A stretch of 64,000 nt of DNA from Campylobacter novaezeelandiae (GCF_004323845.1 NZ_QPGR01000003.1:1-64000); one strand, 5' to 3'; positions 1 through 8,882 are shown, numbered from the stretch's first letter. The notes: generated from the letters alone by a model not told the origin. Numbers and translations: made by a program.

Positions 1-120
1 AGCATTTTATTTGATAATAAAGAGAGATATTTTGATTTTATGTTAATAAGTGGAGCTAGTGTTAATGATATTATTAAAATATTAGATGATTTTAAAATGA
101 TTAAAAGGGTGAAGGGGTGA
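1..120 (+). CDS. 3' end of an unidentified protein (partial)
   Basis: An open frame runs from the first base to a TGA at 118-120 and encodes about 39 residues ending in FKMIKRVKG. The start lies outside the window. I do not recognise the family from this tail. It abuts and overlaps the start of the FHA-domain gene on the same strand, so the two are probably co-transcribed. If the downstream gene belongs to a type VI secretion cluster, this could be another component of it, but nothing in the tail proves that. Confidence 0.55.
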   Translation, partial: SILFDNKERYFDFMLISGASVNDIIKILDDFKMIKRVKG

Positions 121-992
121 AAATGGAAAAGATGGGAATTTTGCTTGAAAATATTGAAGATAGTTTAGGCAAAAATAGAGTGCATATTTTTGATGAAAAT
201 GGTGGAGTTATAGGCTCTGATCCTGAGTGTTCTTTTAGCGTACAGGATTTAAAAAAACAAATTAAAGATAAACATGTTCAAATTAAATTTGAAGAAGGGT
301 TTTTTACAATTTGCCCTATTGATGATTCTGTAATTTTTTATAATGAGTCTTTTTCAAAATTACAAAGCGGTTTTGATGTGATTATTAACAAAGGGGATAC
401 TTTCAAAATAGGGGATTTAAAATTCCGTTTTGCTGATATTAGTGATATTGATAATGAGGCTATAGAGGCTAAGCTTAAAATAGAAGATATACCAAGACAT
501 AATGAATTAGAAATTGCTATAGAGCCTAGATTTAAAGTTAATATTGATCTTAACGACAATATAAAAGAAAATATTAAAGCTAAAAATAATTTAGATTTTG
601 TTAAAGATAAAGAACAAAAAAGCGATACACTACAAATCCAAGATAGTAAGTTATTTGGATACCAAGATCTTTTAGAGCTTATAAGACAAAATTTTAAAGA
701 ATTAAAACAAAATCAAAAAAAGATTAATTTTGATCAAAATTCTAGTTTAGAAAGAAAACAAATTGAAGAAATTATAGAAAATATTCCTCTTATAAAGTCT
801 ACTAAACTTATTAACATTATTGTTTTGACTTTAATTTCAAAAGAACTTTATAATCCTTTATTTGACGGAATGAAAAATGATTTGTTTATGAGATGTTTGA
901 ATTCAGCTATTAAAGATAGTATTAATAATGATAAAGAACTATTTGAAATTTTGAGCTTGATGGCTTTAGAGGCATATAAAGATAAAAGTTAG
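117..992 (+). CDS. FHA-domain protein, possible type VI secretion accessory (TagH-like)
   Basis: This is a 291-residue protein. The first about 105 residues look like a forkhead-associated fold, with alternating short beta strands and a GSDPECSF segment resembling the phosphopeptide-binding loop. A charged, lysine-rich linker follows (about 110-215), then a helical C-terminal domain (about 220-290). FHA plus a helical tail is the architecture of TagH-type proteins in type VI secretion clusters, some of which occur in Campylobacter. That assignment is inference, because no other T6SS gene is visible. The start is GTG 117 or ATG 123; a purine-rich GAAGGGG stretch precedes both. The gene converges on dusB and overlaps its 3' end by 4 bases. 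Confidence 0.6.
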   Translation: MKMEKMGILLENIEDSLGKNRVHIFDENGGVIGSDPECSFSVQDLKKQIKDKHVQIKFEEGFFTICPIDDSVIFYNESFSKLQSGFDVIINKGDTFKIGDLKFRFADISDIDNEAIEAKLKIEDIPRHNELEIAIEPRFKVNIDLNDNIKENIKAKNNLDFVKDKEQKSDTLQIQDSKLFGYQDLLELIRQNFKELKQNQKKINFDQNSSLERKQIEEIIENIPLIKSTKLINIIVLTLISKELYNPLFDGMKNDLFMRCLNSAIKDSINNDKELFEILSLMALEAYKDKS

Positions 993-1906
993 AAAAAATT
1001 TTCTATACTATTTCTCATTTCTAAAGCTTTGGTGTAATGATTGATTTCAGATCTAAATGCACAAGCATTCTTGTGTGTTTTAGAATATTCGTGTAGATGT
1101 TTTTTAAAAATATTTACTCCTAAATTTCCATAATGTTTTATAATCTCATCAAAATGAAATAAAATAATTTCTTTTTTTAAAGCCTTATCTATTTTTTTTC
1201 CTTCTTTGATTTCATAAAAAATCCAAGGATTTCCAACGCTTGCTCTACCTATCATTAAACCATCACATTTTGTGATATTAAATACTTCATTGGCATTTGA
1301 AGCATTAATATCACCATTTGCAATAACTGGAATTTTTACTTGACTTTTAGCATAAGCTATAGATTTATAATCTGCATCCCCGCTATAAAGAGCCTTTCTT
1401 GTGCGTCCATGAATACTTATAAAATTTATTTCAAGTTCTTCACAAATTTTAGCCATTTTTTCAGGATATTTATCATCAAATCCTAAGCGAAATTTGACAC
1501 TAGTTAGAGATTTTTTGTTGTGCTCTTTAATGGTTGCAACAAGTTTTTTAAAAAGATCTAAATCTTTTAGCAAGGCGCTGCCTGCACATTGTTTTACAAC
1601 TTTATTTACTGGGCATCCGCAATTAAAATCAATCCCGTCTATAAAATCAATTTCATTTAATATCAATACCGCTTTTTTAATAATTTCAGCATCACTTCCT
1701 GCAATTTGAACTATATAAGGTTTTTCAAGTTCTGCTTTTTTTAACATATGTAGAGTTTTTTTATTTTCATAAACTAAAGCATTAGAACTTATCATTTCAC
1801 TAATGGTTACATCAGCACCGAATTTTTTAACAACATTTCTAAATGGCAAATCTGAAAACCCTGCCATAGGAGCTAAAAATAAAGGTTTATTATTAAAATC
1901 AATCAT
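989..1906 (-). CDS. dusB: tRNA-dihydrouridine synthase (DusB-like)
   Basis: This 305-residue FMN enzyme reduces specific uridines in tRNA to dihydrouridine. The N-terminus has the family signature APMAGFSDLPFR. The catalytic region FNCGCPVNK places the proton-donor cysteine at about residue 98. HGRTRKALYSG and ANGDI/IGRASVGNPW are the usual TIM-barrel phosphate- and FMN-binding motifs. It is the last gene of a minus-strand run accD-rlmH-dksA-membrane protein-dusB. Its ATG overlaps the stop of the preceding gene by 4 bases (ATGA), indicating translational coupling. Length is normal for the family. Confidence 0.93.
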   Translation of the reverse strand: MIDFNNKPLFLAPMAGFSDLPFRNVVKKFGADVTISEMISSNALVYENKKTLHMLKKAELEKPYIVQIAGSDAEIIKKAVLILNEIDFIDGIDFNCGCPVNKVVKQCAGSALLKDLDLFKKLVATIKEHNKKSLTSVKFRLGFDDKYPEKMAKICEELEINFISIHGRTRKALYSGDADYKSIAYAKSQVKIPVIANGDINASNANEVFNITKCDGLMIGRASVGNPWIFYEIKEGKKIDKALKKEIILFHFDEIIKHYGNLGVNIFKKHLHEYSKTHKNACAFRSEINHYTKALEMRNSIENFF

Positions 1907-2889
1907 ACAATTAATTTATCAAGATCAAATTTTTTATGATGTTCTCTTAATAAAAGAATATTAGTAAAGTCGCTAAATTTCTTTTCATCATTTTTAATTT
2001 CATTTAATAATTCATCAAACATAGAAAAATGAGCTAAAAGATATAAATACGCTTTTAAAGCTTCGTTGTGATTATCTTTTATTTTTTTAAAAATATTTAA
2101 AATTGCATCAGGATTTAAAGATACAGTGCTTGATTTTGCAATTTGCAGGAATTCGCTTTCATTTAAATCAGATCTATTGATTAATACTTCAAATTCGGCC
2201 AAGCTTAACTTTAGCTCTTGATTTTTAAAACGATTAATGATAGTTAAAATTTGATCTTGGGTTTTATTTATCTTGATATTTTTTATTTGTTCATATGTGC
2301 CTTTTTTTATAAGTATATCAAAAGCATATTCTGAGAGTTCATCTTCTATTTGTTCAAGATATTTTATTTTATTATAAGCATAATTTATATCATTTGCCAT
2401 ATGGTTTTTTTCATTTTGCAAGAATAAAATATTATTTTTTTCAAGTTTAAATTTATTAAGATTGCGGTATTCTCCACGTTTTATACCATCAATGAGATCT
2501 AAAATATCATTTATTTTGGAATTTGGTTTGTCTTTTTGATGGGTTTTTAGAATTTTTGTTAAATTAGCAACCTGCTTAAATTCTTTTGTTTGAAAGTTAA
2601 TTTTTGTTTCTTTTTCCAAAAGTAAGTCAATAATAAAATTTTCAAATTTATTACTATCTTTTAAAAAATATTTAAATTTCAAATAATTTAAAAAACTATA
2701 AAAGCTTATATGTAAAATTGTAAAAATTATAAATATAACAAGGACGATAGCAAACCAAGTCATAACAGGAAGTTCTATAGAGTAACTAAAAATATTTAAA
2801 GTATAAGTTCCAAGATCAAGATAAAACATAAACAGCATTATAAAAATGGTATATATTAAAGACGCAAATATAAAAAGACTAATTTTCAT
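1903..2889 (-). CDS. Membrane-anchored protein of unknown function
   Basis: This is a 328-residue protein with two hydrophobic segments near the N-terminus (about 3-25 and 42-68). A long lysine- and asparagine-rich helical domain follows and is probably cytoplasmic. I recognise no catalytic motif. It sits between a DksA-like gene (11-base overlap) and dusB (4-base overlap). As I recall, the same position in C. jejuni holds an uncharacterised membrane protein. Tight coupling suggests co-expression with translation and stringent-response genes, but no function can be inferred. Confidence 0.8.
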   Translation of the reverse strand: MKISLFIFASLIYTIFIMLFMFYLDLGTYTLNIFSYSIELPVMTWFAIVLVIFIIFTILHISFYSFLNYLKFKYFLKDSNKFENFIIDLLLEKETKINFQTKEFKQVANLTKILKTHQKDKPNSKINDILDLIDGIKRGEYRNLNKFKLEKNNILFLQNEKNHMANDINYAYNKIKYLEQIEDELSEYAFDILIKKGTYEQIKNIKINKTQDQILTIINRFKNQELKLSLAEFEVLINRSDLNESEFLQIAKSSTVSLNPDAILNIFKKIKDNHNEALKAYLYLLAHFSMFDELLNEIKNDEKKFSDFTNILLLREHHKKFDLDKLIV

Positions 2890-3241
2890 TGTTTTTGCCT
2901 TTTTCTATGATTTCTCTACAAGTGATACAGTATTTTGCATGCGGTTTAATTTTTAATCTTTCTATGCCAATATCATCTTCACAAAGTTCGCATGTGCCAT
3001 AAATATTATTTTTAATTTTTTCTAAAGCGTCTAAAATTTCATTTAATTCTTCTTTTAAATTTGCACTAATAGCTAAATCAATTTGCGAGTTTGTTTCTAT
3101 AACTGAAAAATCAATGCTATCACTTGGTGCGCTATTGTGTAAAGCTTCAATTTCCGCTGAGTTACTATGTAAATTTTCTATAATAAAACTTTTGCGTTTT
3201 TCGAGAAATTTCTTTAAAAAATTTAAATCATTTTTATTCAT
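2879..3241 (-). CDS. dksA: DksA/TraR-family zinc-finger transcription factor
   Basis: This 120-residue protein would bind RNA polymerase through its secondary channel to modulate transcription with ppGpp. The C-terminal CELC...CITC motif (Cys84, 87, 105, 108) forms the four-cysteine zinc finger typical of DksA/TraR. The preceding region (about 1-80) is a predicted coiled coil with acidic residues at its centre (DSIDFSV). It lies 8 bases downstream of rlmH in a housekeeping operon. It is shorter than E. coli DksA (151 aa), as is usual in Campylobacter. Confidence 0.88.
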   Translation of the reverse strand: MNKNDLNFLKKFLEKRKSFIIENLHSNSAEIEALHNSAPSDSIDFSVIETNSQIDLAISANLKEELNEILDALEKIKNNIYGTCELCEDDIGIERLKIKPHAKYCITCREIIEKGKNNEN

Positions 3242-3249
3242 GTTGATTC

Positions 3250-3699
3250 CTATTTGTGGTAAGGGTGATTAAAATTAATACAAAAAGCTCTATAAATTTG
3301 TTCCAATAATAAAATTTTCACAAGTTGATGAGCCAAAGTAAAAGAACTAAAACAAAGACTCAAATCTAAAGTATCAATAAATTCTTTACGTAAGCCAAAA
3401 GCTCCACCTATAAAAAAATTAACCTCATTTTTATCTTTTAATAATCTAGCAAATTCTAAGCTATTAAGATTTTTACCTCTTTCATCTAATGCTATTGAAA
3501 AGTTTTTTTTATAAGGTTCAAAAGCTTTTTCATAGCTTTTTTGGGCCTCTAAAGGACTAATATTTTGTGCAAGAGATATTTTTTGATTAAAAAGGTTAAA
3601 TTCTTTAATTTGAGAATAATTAGAAATTAATTTGGTGTATTTTTTTGTAAGTTCTTTAAGCTCGTCTTTTTTTTGTATACAAATGATGTTTACACGCAA
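3250..3699 (-). CDS. rlmH: 23S rRNA (pseudouridine1915-N3)-methyltransferase RlmH
   Basis: This 149-residue SPOUT methyltransferase modifies pseudouridine 1915 in helix 69 of 23S rRNA. Family marks are [11 protein letters not shown], the SAM-binding knot loop FFIGGAFGL, and the C-terminal HPYHK that closes the dimer active site. Length is close to the usual 155. It starts 2 bases after the accD stop and ends 8 bases before the DksA-like gene, consistent with an operon. Confidence 0.94.
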   Translation of the reverse strand: MRVNIICIQKKDELKELTKKYTKLISNYSQIKEFNLFNQKISLAQNISPLEAQKSYEKAFEPYKKNFSIALDERGKNLNSLEFARLLKDKNEVNFFIGGAFGLRKEFIDTLDLSLCFSSFTLAHQLVKILLLEQIYRAFCINFNHPYHK

Positions 3700-3701
3700 A
3701 T

Positions 3702-4544
3702 TTATTTTCCGCTTAAAAATTTTAAAATATCGCTAAGATATTTTTTTTGTTCGCTTCTTGGAACTATAGCATCTATAAGTCCATGTTCTAATAAAAATTC
3801 GGACTTTTGAAAACCTTCTGGAAGTTCAGCACCTATGGTTTGTTTTATCACTCTTGCACCAGCAAACCCTATTAAAGCGCCAGGTTCTGCGATAATGATA
3901 TCCCCAAGCCATGCAAATGAAGCAGAAACTCCGCCCATTGTAGGATCAGTTAAAACAGATATATAAGGAATTTTTTCTTTAGAGAGAAGTTTTAAAGCAG
4001 CACTTGTTTTACTCATTTGCATTAAGGAATAGCTACTTTCTTGCATTCTAGCTCCACCTGAGGCACAAACTATTACTAAAGGGCTTTTACTTACAATAGA
4101 TCTTTGAACAGCGCGAACAATTTTTTCGCCTTCAACAGATCCAAGACTACCTCCCATAAAAGCAAAGTCAAAAATTACAAGTTGCACTTTAAGAGTGTTT
4201 ATTAGACATTCTCCACTCACAACGGCACTTTTTCTTCCGGTTTTGCTTTCGCTTTCGGCTAGTCTTTTTTTATAAGATTTGCTATCAACAAATTTTAAAG
4301 GGTCATTTGCTTCTAGATTTTGATCAAACTCTATAAAACTTTTCTCATCACATAAAAGTTCGATCCTTTCTTGGGGTGAAATTCTCATATGAAAATCGCA
4401 TTTAGGGCATACATTAAAGCAAGTTTTAATTTCCTTATAATACATTAAAGCATGACAATTTGGACATTTAACCCAATGCTCTGGCATTTCATTTGGGCTA
4501 GGTTGTTTTTTTCTAATTCTTGAAAAGATATCCGCAAAATTCAT
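3702..4544 (-). CDS. accD: Acetyl-CoA carboxylase carboxyltransferase subunit beta
   Basis: This 280-residue subunit, with AccA, transfers the carboxyl group from carboxybiotin to acetyl-CoA to make malonyl-CoA for fatty acid synthesis. A four-cysteine zinc ribbon is visible at the N-terminus (Cys27, 30, 46, 49). It is followed by the crotonase-like carboxyltransferase domain with [10 protein letters not shown] and the oxyanion-hole glycines of [10 protein letters not shown]. The ATG at 4544 follows AAGGGTGTTTA. It is the first gene of the minus-strand operon, divergent from the arsenic locus. Confidence 0.96.
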   Translation of the reverse strand: MNFADIFSRIRKKQPSPNEMPEHWVKCPNCHALMYYKEIKTCFNVCPKCDFHMRISPQERIELLCDEKSFIEFDQNLEANDPLKFVDSKSYKKRLAESESKTGRKSAVVSGECLINTLKVQLVIFDFAFMGGSLGSVEGEKIVRAVQRSIVSKSPLVIVCASGGARMQESSYSLMQMSKTSAALKLLSKEKIPYISVLTDPTMGGVSASFAWLGDIIIAEPGALIGFAGARVIKQTIGAELPEGFQKSEFLLEHGLIDAIVPRSEQKKYLSDILKFLSGK

Positions 4545-4594
4545 TAAACACCCTTAAAAATTCTTAGAAAGGGATTATATCAAATTATTCTTAA

Positions 4595-4618
4595 GTGATT
4601 AATAATCGAGTTAATCAC
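4595..4618. promoter_or_regulatory. Inverted repeat upstream of arsP (candidate regulator site)
   Basis: GTGATTAA (4595-4602) and TTAATCAC (4611-4618) form a perfect 8-bp inverted repeat with an 8-bp spacer. It lies between divergent accD and arsP, just upstream of a second, longer palindrome. It could be a secondary ArsR site or part of the accD promoter region. No binding data are available. Confidence 0.4.
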
Positions 4619-4623
4619 CATTA

Positions 4624-4649
4624 AATCAATATATAAATATATATTGATT
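4624..4649. promoter_or_regulatory. Perfect palindrome, candidate ArsR operator
   Basis: AATCAATATAT (4624-4634) and ATATATTGATT (4639-4649) form a perfect 11-bp inverted repeat with a 4-bp centre. It lies about 40 bp before the arsP start codon and next to AT-rich -10-like sequence. ArsR/SmtB repressors bind such dyads in the promoters of their own operons. Assignment to this ArsR is inference from position and symmetry. Confidence 0.6.
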
Positions 4650-4689
4650 AATTTATGTTATTATTTTTATAAAAATATTTTTAGGAGAA

Positions 4690-5631
4690 ATGATGTTTTT
4701 AGATATTTTTAAAGAATTTTTATATTTATTTATGGAAATCTCTGTGCTTTTTTTGAGTATTTCTTTTTTAATTTCTATAGTTAATCAAAAATACGAAGGA
4801 ATTTTCAAAAAACAACTAGGCAATGATAAAATTTCTAGCTATTTTAAAGCTATATTTTTGGGAGCTTTGACGCCATTTTGCTCTTGTTCTACTATACCGC
4901 TTTTAAAAGCATTTTTAGAAGCAAAAGTAAAACTTAGCGTATGTTTAGCTTATCTTTTTACCTCGCCACTTATAAATCCTATAATTTTTGCTATGCTTTT
5001 TGTTGCTTTTGGTTTAAAACTTAGTTTAATTTATGTAATTTTTTTGGTAGTTTTTATTTTTATTATTTCTTTTATTTTTTCTAAATTTAAAGAAGAGGAT
5101 TTTTTAAAAATAACTACTAAGTATTCTACGCCAAACATTTTTACTCAAAATGCTAAAAATTTTAATAAAGTTGTTTTTAAGCAAAGTTCTTGCTGTGTCA
5201 ATAGCCAAAATAAAGAACAGCACAAAATAAATTTTAAAAAGCTTTTTAAAGAAAGTTTTAGAAATTATAAAAAAATATTGCCTTATATTGTTATTGCCAT
5301 GCTTGTGGGAGCTTTTATTCATGATTTTATCCCGCAAGAAACTTTGCAAAAATACCTAAATGGCAATGAAATTGTAAGTATTATCTTGGCAGCATTCCTT
5401 GGGGTTTTGCTTTATTTAAGAGTTGAAACTATTATTCCTATAGGCTTAGTGCTTTTACAAATGGGAATTTCACAAGGGGTGATTATGAGTTTTTTGATAG
5501 CAGGTGCTGGATGTTCTTTGCCTGAGCTTATTTTACTAAAACAAATGTTTAAGATGAAATTTTTATTTTTATTTGTGGTAATTATTTTAAGCGTGGCTAT
5601 ATCTTTTGGAATTTTTATCAATATTATTTAA
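4690..5631 (+). CDS. arsP: ArsP-type permease (organoarsenical efflux family)
   Basis: This is a 313-residue integral membrane protein of the DUF318/COG0701 permease family with about eight hydrophobic segments. It has the conserved GALTPFCSCSTIPLL motif in the N-terminal half, a cysteine-containing cytoplasmic loop (SSCCVN) and a symmetric C-terminal GAGCSLPEL motif. In C. jejuni, ArsP of this family sits in an arsP-arsR-arsC-acr3 operon and exports trivalent organoarsenicals. The immediately following arsR gene supports the same role. GGAGAA precedes the ATG at 4690; a second ATG follows directly. The ATG-proximal palindromes suggest ArsR repression. Confidence 0.85.
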   Translation: MMFLDIFKEFLYLFMEISVLFLSISFLISIVNQKYEGIFKKQLGNDKISSYFKAIFLGALTPFCSCSTIPLLKAFLEAKVKLSVCLAYLFTSPLINPIIFAMLFVAFGLKLSLIYVIFLVVFIFIISFIFSKFKEEDFLKITTKYSTPNIFTQNAKNFNKVVFKQSSCCVNSQNKEQHKINFKKLFKESFRNYKKILPYIVIAMLVGAFIHDFIPQETLQKYLNGNEIVSIILAAFLGVLLYLRVETIIPIGLVLLQMGISQGVIMSFLIAGAGCSLPELILLKQMFKMKFLFLFVVIILSVAISFGIFINII

Positions 5632-5641
5632 AGGAGTAATA

Positions 5642-5962
5642 ATGAATAGATTTTTAAATGTTATTTCGGCGATAAATGATGAAAGTAGAGTGCTTATTTT
5701 ATATTATCTTTTGAGACATAAAGAACTTTGTGTATGTAATCTACAAGAGCTTTTAAATATGGGACAATCAAGACTATCAAGACATTTAAAAATTTTAAAA
5801 GATGCGGGATTTTTATATGTTAGACGCAAAGGAACTTGGGCTTATTATGGTATCAATGATCAATTTAGTTTATTGCATAGTGATATTTTAAAAAATATCA
5901 ATGCTTTAGATATGAAAAATTTAGTTTTAGAAAAAAATCTATACGATAATAAAGAATGTTAA
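5642..5962 (+). CDS. arsR: ArsR-family metalloid-responsive repressor
   Basis: This 106-residue winged-helix repressor has the ELCVCNL metal-binding segment in the alpha-3 helix, as in arsenic-sensing ArsR proteins. A DNA-recognition helix follows (QSRLSRHLKILKDAG), then a beta wing (VRRKGTWAYYGI). The start is placed at ATG 5642 behind AAAGGAGTAATA; a longer in-frame reading from 5606 would overlap arsP and lacks a better ribosome site. The usual third cysteine of the CVCxLC motif is glutamine here. It is the second gene of the ars operon. Confidence 0.9.
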   Translation: MNRFLNVISAINDESRVLILYYLLRHKELCVCNLQELLNMGQSRLSRHLKILKDAGFLYVRRKGTWAYYGINDQFSLLHSDILKNINALDMKNLVLEKNLYDNKEC

Positions 5963-6916
5963 ATTTTATTGATGGATTTCTTACACTTTGGATATTTTTA
6001 GCTATTTTTTTGGGATTAATTTTAGATATTATTTTTTCCTGATATTGCTTTATTTTGGAATTTATTTATAAATATATCATTAACTTTATGTCTTATTTTA
6101 TGATGTGCCCACCTTTGGCAAAAGTTGATTATATTAAATTTTTAAAAGTATTTAATCATAGAAAGCAAAAGTGCTTTTTATGATTTTAAACTAGATTATT
6201 GAATTTTTGTTGATGTTTATTTTTGGCTTTTATTTTAAAGATGATCCTTTATATATGCAAGATATTATTATAAATCTGGCAAGATGTATTACTATGGTTG
6301 TTGTATGGAAGATCTAGTGCAAGGCAATAAAGAATTTATAGGTATCTTAGTGACAATAAATAATATTTTTCAAATTTTCCTTTTTTCTACTTTAGCTTAT
6401 ATTTTTTTTTTGGGTTTTTCCCAAGTCTTTTTGATCAAAATTTAGCCATTTATTTAAGTGTTAATTTTTCTATAGATTAGTAAAAATGTCTTGATTTATT
6501 TGGGGATTCCTTTTTTAACTGGGTTTTTAACAAGATTTTTACTTTTAAAATACAATAATAAACAATGGTATAAAAACATTTTTTACCAAATTCAATATAA
6601 CTCTAAGCAATTTGTTATTAACTATTATTATATGTTCTATAAAAAGTGATAAGATATTTCACTTACCTTTGGAGATCTTAAAATAACCTTTATTTCGGCG
6701 TTGTATTTCTTGTCGTGTTTTTTCTTGCTTGGTTTATTTCCAAGAAAAATAAAATTTCATATCCTCAACTTGTTCTTTATGTTTTAGTGCAAGTGGAAAT
6801 AATTTTGAACTAGCTATTATTATTTGCATTGCTACCTTTGGGCTAAATTTAGACCAAATTTTTTCAAATTTTAGTCCTTTGGTGGAGATTCCTGTACTTG
6901 TTTTACTTGTAAAATG
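5956..6916 (+). pseudogene. acr3: Decayed acr3 arsenite efflux transporter
   Basis: An ATG at 5956 overlapping the arsR stop opens a frame matching the ACR3 N-terminus (LTLWIFLAIFLGLILDII). It ends at TGA 6040. Across about 960 bp, pieces of the family reappear in other frames: LILMMCPPLAK-like sequence near 6095, NNIFQI-like sequence near 6360, and FELAIIICIATFGL with the tail SPLVEIPVLVLLVK near 6805-6915. At least five stops or shifts separate them, so no functional transporter is possible. No arsC lies between arsR and this remnant. The residual open frames on either strand are chance leftovers. Confidence 0.85.
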
Positions 6917-6920
6917 AGCA

Positions 6921-8111
6921 TTAAGGCATAAAAACAATATCTACTAAGCTCCCATTTTCTAAAATTTCACATTCTTTTGGCGCTATCATTAATGCGGCTT
7001 TATTATTAAGATTATTAATGATGGCACTAGAGCCTTCTTTTTTGCCTTCTAAATTTGCCAAAATACGTCCATTTTTAAATTCTACATTGCAAGCTATAAA
7101 TTCTAAATAAGGCGTTTTTTTCTTATAATTGCCTTGCAAAAAGGCTTTGCAAATATAATCTTTTGGTTGAAGCAGCCAAGCATTTAAAATTTCTCTTGCA
7201 TAAAGATTGAACATTACCATAGCTGAATAAGGAAAACCAGGTAGAGCGATGATAAATTTTTCATTTGCTTTGGCTATTTTGATATGACGTCCAGGCTTTA
7301 TATCAGCTTTATTGATAATAAGTTCATATTCTTGAATAGCCTTTTTTAAGAAATCAAAATCCCCCATAGAAACTCCACCCGTTGTAACCAAAATATCACA
7401 GCTTTGTAAAGCACTTTTAAGGGTGGAAAAAGTAGCTTTTTCATCATCTTTTAAAAGCGGGAAAACTCTGGTGTCGCAATTTAACTTTTTGGCTAAATTT
7501 GCTATAGCTATATGATTTGATGATCTAATTTGAGCAGGATTTTCTAAAGCTTCTCCTAGATCTTTAATCTCGCTTCCGCTGCTTAAAATACCTATAATAG
7601 GCTTTATAAATACACTAATATGAAAAAATCCAAGTTCAGCCAAAAGTGCTACCTCGCTATAATTTAGCTTAGTGCCTTTTTTTAGTAAAATTTCATCTTT
7701 TTTATAATTTTCTCCAATCTCTCTAACCGCAAAATTTTTAGGAACTTTTTTTTCTATATAAAGCATGTTATTTTCTATGCGTATATTTTCAACAGGCACT
7801 AAAGTATCGCTTCCTTCACTCATAAGTGAGCCAGTAAAGGTTTTAACACAAGTGCCATTTAAAACTTTAAATTCAGGCATTTTTCCTGCAGGAGTAATAC
7901 CTAAAATTTTTAAAGGTTTTTCTTGATCTTCAAATTTAATTGCATAACCGTCCATGGCTGATGTTAAAAATTCAGGTTGATTTTTATCCGCTTTGATATC
8001 AGTTGCTAAAATACGCCCTAAGCACTCTGTAAGAGCTATCTTTTCAACCTTTTCATAGGTTTTAATATGAGAGTGTAGAATTTTTAAACTCTCTTCATAA
8101 GACATCAACAT
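6921..8111 (-). CDS. moeA: Molybdopterin molybdenumtransferase MoeA
   Basis: This 396-residue enzyme inserts molybdate (or tungstate) into adenylated molybdopterin, the last step of Mo/W cofactor synthesis. It contains LTSAMDGYA with the catalytic aspartate, the MoCF-binding GILSSGSEI and TTGGVSMGDFDFL loops, and a C-terminal beta domain. Domain order and length fit MoeA. GGATAATTT precedes the ATG at 8111. Cofactor from this pathway would serve the formate dehydrogenase encoded downstream. In C. jejuni a moeA copy flanks the CRISPR-Cas locus; here its 3' side is the dead acr3. Confidence 0.94.
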   Translation of the reverse strand: MLMSYEESLKILHSHIKTYEKVEKIALTECLGRILATDIKADKNQPEFLTSAMDGYAIKFEDQEKPLKILGITPAGKMPEFKVLNGTCVKTFTGSLMSEGSDTLVPVENIRIENNMLYIEKKVPKNFAVREIGENYKKDEILLKKGTKLNYSEVALLAELGFFHISVFIKPIIGILSSGSEIKDLGEALENPAQIRSSNHIAIANLAKKLNCDTRVFPLLKDDEKATFSTLKSALQSCDILVTTGGVSMGDFDFLKKAIQEYELIINKADIKPGRHIKIAKANEKFIIALPGFPYSAMVMFNLYAREILNAWLLQPKDYICKAFLQGNYKKKTPYLEFIACNVEFKNGRILANLEGKKEGSSAIINNLNNKAALMIAPKECEILENGSLVDIVFMP

Positions 8112-8217
8112 AAATTATCCTTAATGCTAATTTTATATAGTTACATAAATTTGTCATACTTGATTTCATCATAGAAATGTGTTTAAAAATTATGCTATAT
8201 TATTTTTTGGTTTTAAA

Positions 8218-8661
8218 TCATTGCAAAAGACCAGCACCTTGTAATTTGCTCGATCTATCTTTTGCATAAATTCTTTTTTTGTTAATTACATCATATTTCC
8301 AAATAGGAGCATTTGCTTTAAAATCTTCTACAAAATCATTAATAAGCTTAAGTCCTAGTTTTCTTTGCTTGCTTAAAATTCCTGCAAGATATGAGCTTTC
8401 TCCTATTTTAACATCGCCAATGGAGTGTGCAAACATAAATTTTATAGTTTCATTTTGAAATTTTTCTTGCCAAGTATTAAACCAAGATTTAAGCAAAGGC
8501 TCATAAATGTCAAAACTTAAGGCTTCTATATTGTTATCATCTCTTACTATGCCACAAAAAGTAAGTAAAGCTCCACAATTTTGTCTCACGCTAAATTCAT
8601 ACCATTTTGCATAAATTTCAGGGATATTTAAAGCTCCTTGAGTGAGTATAAAATTTTGCAT
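8218..8661 (-). CDS. moaE: Molybdopterin synthase catalytic subunit MoaE
   Basis: This 147-residue large subunit of molybdopterin synthase transfers sulfur from the MoaD thiocarboxylate to precursor Z. Recognisable segments are GALLTFCGIVRDDN, the FAHSIGDVKIGESS region and PIWKYDVI with the active-site lysine. The ATG at 8661 overlaps the moaD stop as TGATG. A TTG one codon earlier is possible but less likely. About 105 bp separate it from moeA. Confidence 0.93.
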   Translation of the reverse strand: MQNFILTQGALNIPEIYAKWYEFSVRQNCGALLTFCGIVRDDNNIEALSFDIYEPLLKSWFNTWQEKFQNETIKFMFAHSIGDVKIGESSYLAGILSKQRKLGLKLINDFVEDFKANAPIWKYDVINKKRIYAKDRSSKLQGAGLLQ

Positions 8662-8882
8662 CAACCACCACCTACAGGAGGCAAAAGTGAAATTTTATCT
8701 CCTGAATTTAAAACTTGATTTTCATCAAAAATGATTTTATCATTTAAGGCAACCGCACAAAGCCCAAGCCATTCCTTTAGACTCTCATCTTGTTTTAAAA
8801 TTTCTTTTAATTCTTTAAGATTGGAGACTTTAAGTTCTATACTTTCTTTATTAATGGGTCCTAAAAATTCTATTTTAACCAT
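8661..8882 (-). CDS. moaD: Molybdopterin synthase sulfur carrier subunit MoaD
   Basis: This 73-residue ubiquitin-like protein ends in the diagnostic LLPPVGGG, whose terminal glycine is converted to a thiocarboxylate. It acts as sulfur donor to MoaE, to which it is translationally coupled by a 1-base stop/start overlap. Length and fold (beta-grasp with ALNDK loop) are typical. Upstream at 8883-9020 is the divergent intergenic region shared with the autotransporter. Confidence 0.93.
   Translation of the reverse strand: MVKIEFLGPINKESIELKVSNLKELKEILKQDESLKEWLGLCAVALNDKIIFDENQVLNSGDKISLLPPVGGG

Noticed and set aside
5963..6920. Region inspected for a CRISPR array beside moeA
   Set aside because: No direct repeats of 24-40 bp with regular spacers; the sequence is explained by decayed acr3 frames.
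6734..6937. Minus-strand open frame of 67 codons overlapping moeA's end
   Set aside because: It is antisense to the ACR3-like C-terminal frame, has no ribosome site and no family resemblance.
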